Shown here one piece after another: positions 5,773 through 5,861 of a DNA stretch of 5,861 bases. Under the pieces are notes generated by a model. The model was not told the DNA's origin and did not search any database. It saw only the letters and a list, made by a program, of their open reading frames with translations. Both the position numbers and the translations under genes were made by a program. Position 1 is the first letter of the stretch. Each line of letters starts with the position of its first letter. Source of the stretch: Christensenella sp. UBA7102. Its GTDB lineage: Bacteria > Bacillota > Clostridia > Christensenellales > UBA1750. Location of the stretch: positions 1 to 5,861 of the forward strand of contig DKYK01000020.1 in NCBI GenBank assembly GCA_002492415.1, written 5' to 3'.

Positions 5773-5861
5773 GGAGACGTATCGAAGTGGTCATAACGGG
5801 ACTGACTCGAAATCAGTTGAACCGCAAGGTTCCGTGGGTTCGAATCCCACCGTCTCCGCCA
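5773..5861 (+). tRNA. tRNA-Ser(CGA), reads UCG
   Basis: A complete class II tRNA can be folded. The acceptor stem pairs GGAGACG with CGTCTCC, followed by G and an encoded CCA at the last three bases of the window. The anticodon stem pairs ACTGA with TCAGT around the loop CTCGAAA, giving anticodon CGA at 5808-5810. The long variable arm has a GAACC/GGTTC stem with a GCAA loop, as expected for tRNA-Ser. The T arm is GTGGG TTCGAAT CCCAC. The D stem is short (about 3 bp), as is common in tRNA-Ser. No clear promoter was found just upstream, and any terminator would lie outside the window. It is divergent from all protein genes here. It may be a host gene beside the element or a copy carried by the element. 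Confidence 0.95.

Noticed and set aside
1..5861. CRISPR array, rRNA, insertion sequence, or toxin-antitoxin pair
   Set aside because: I saw no regularly spaced repeats, no transposase motifs, no rRNA-like sequence and no small two-gene cassette in the window.

Overview
The window looks like one end of an integrative or conjugative mobile element from a Gram-positive gut-type Clostridia/Firmicutes genome. Four points support this: a thioester/SpaA-type secreted surface protein, strong AGGAGG-class ribosome binding sites, a Soj/Spo0J-like partition pair, and a tandem helix-turn-helix protein of the kind found beside integrases in these bacteria. All protein genes are on the minus strand and are read right to left. 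The only plus-strand gene is a tRNA at the right edge. The genus cannot be fixed from the sequence.

Layout from right to left. At 5773-5861 lies a complete tRNA-Ser(CGA) that ends in encoded CCA at the last base. Next to it, 5345-5772 has no convincing protein gene but is laid out like a tyrosine-recombinase attachment site: a core of near-perfect 9-bp inverted arms around the 7 bp CTCGAAA, with a pair of GTTCTCTCC direct repeats on one side and a pair of GTTCTCCCC repeats on the other. The core shares 13 bp with the anticodon arm of the tRNA-Ser. At 4709-5344 is a 211-aa protein with two excisionase/MerR-like helix-turn-helix domains. A strong hairpin (4613-4650) lies in the leader of a ParA ATPase gene (3767-4591). 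ParA overlaps a ParB-family gene (2869-3816) by 50 bp. The parB coding sequence holds a perfect 31-bp palindrome.

A consensus promoter (TTGACA, 17 bp, TATTTT) overlaps the parB stop codon and faces a strong hairpin and then the start of a large surface protein gene. That gene begins at 2745 and runs off the left edge, giving 915 residues without a stop. It encodes a signal peptide, an N-terminal thioester-type domain that lacks the usual Gln, a beta-rich domain, and at least six SpaA/Cna-B repeats.

How the parts may work together (inference): the att-like site and the Xis-like protein would control integration and excision. ParA/ParB would stabilise the element, especially when it is excised, with the 31-bp palindrome as a candidate ParB site. 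The adhesin would be a cell-contact cargo or mating factor. No integrase, relaxase, replication gene or sortase is visible in this window.
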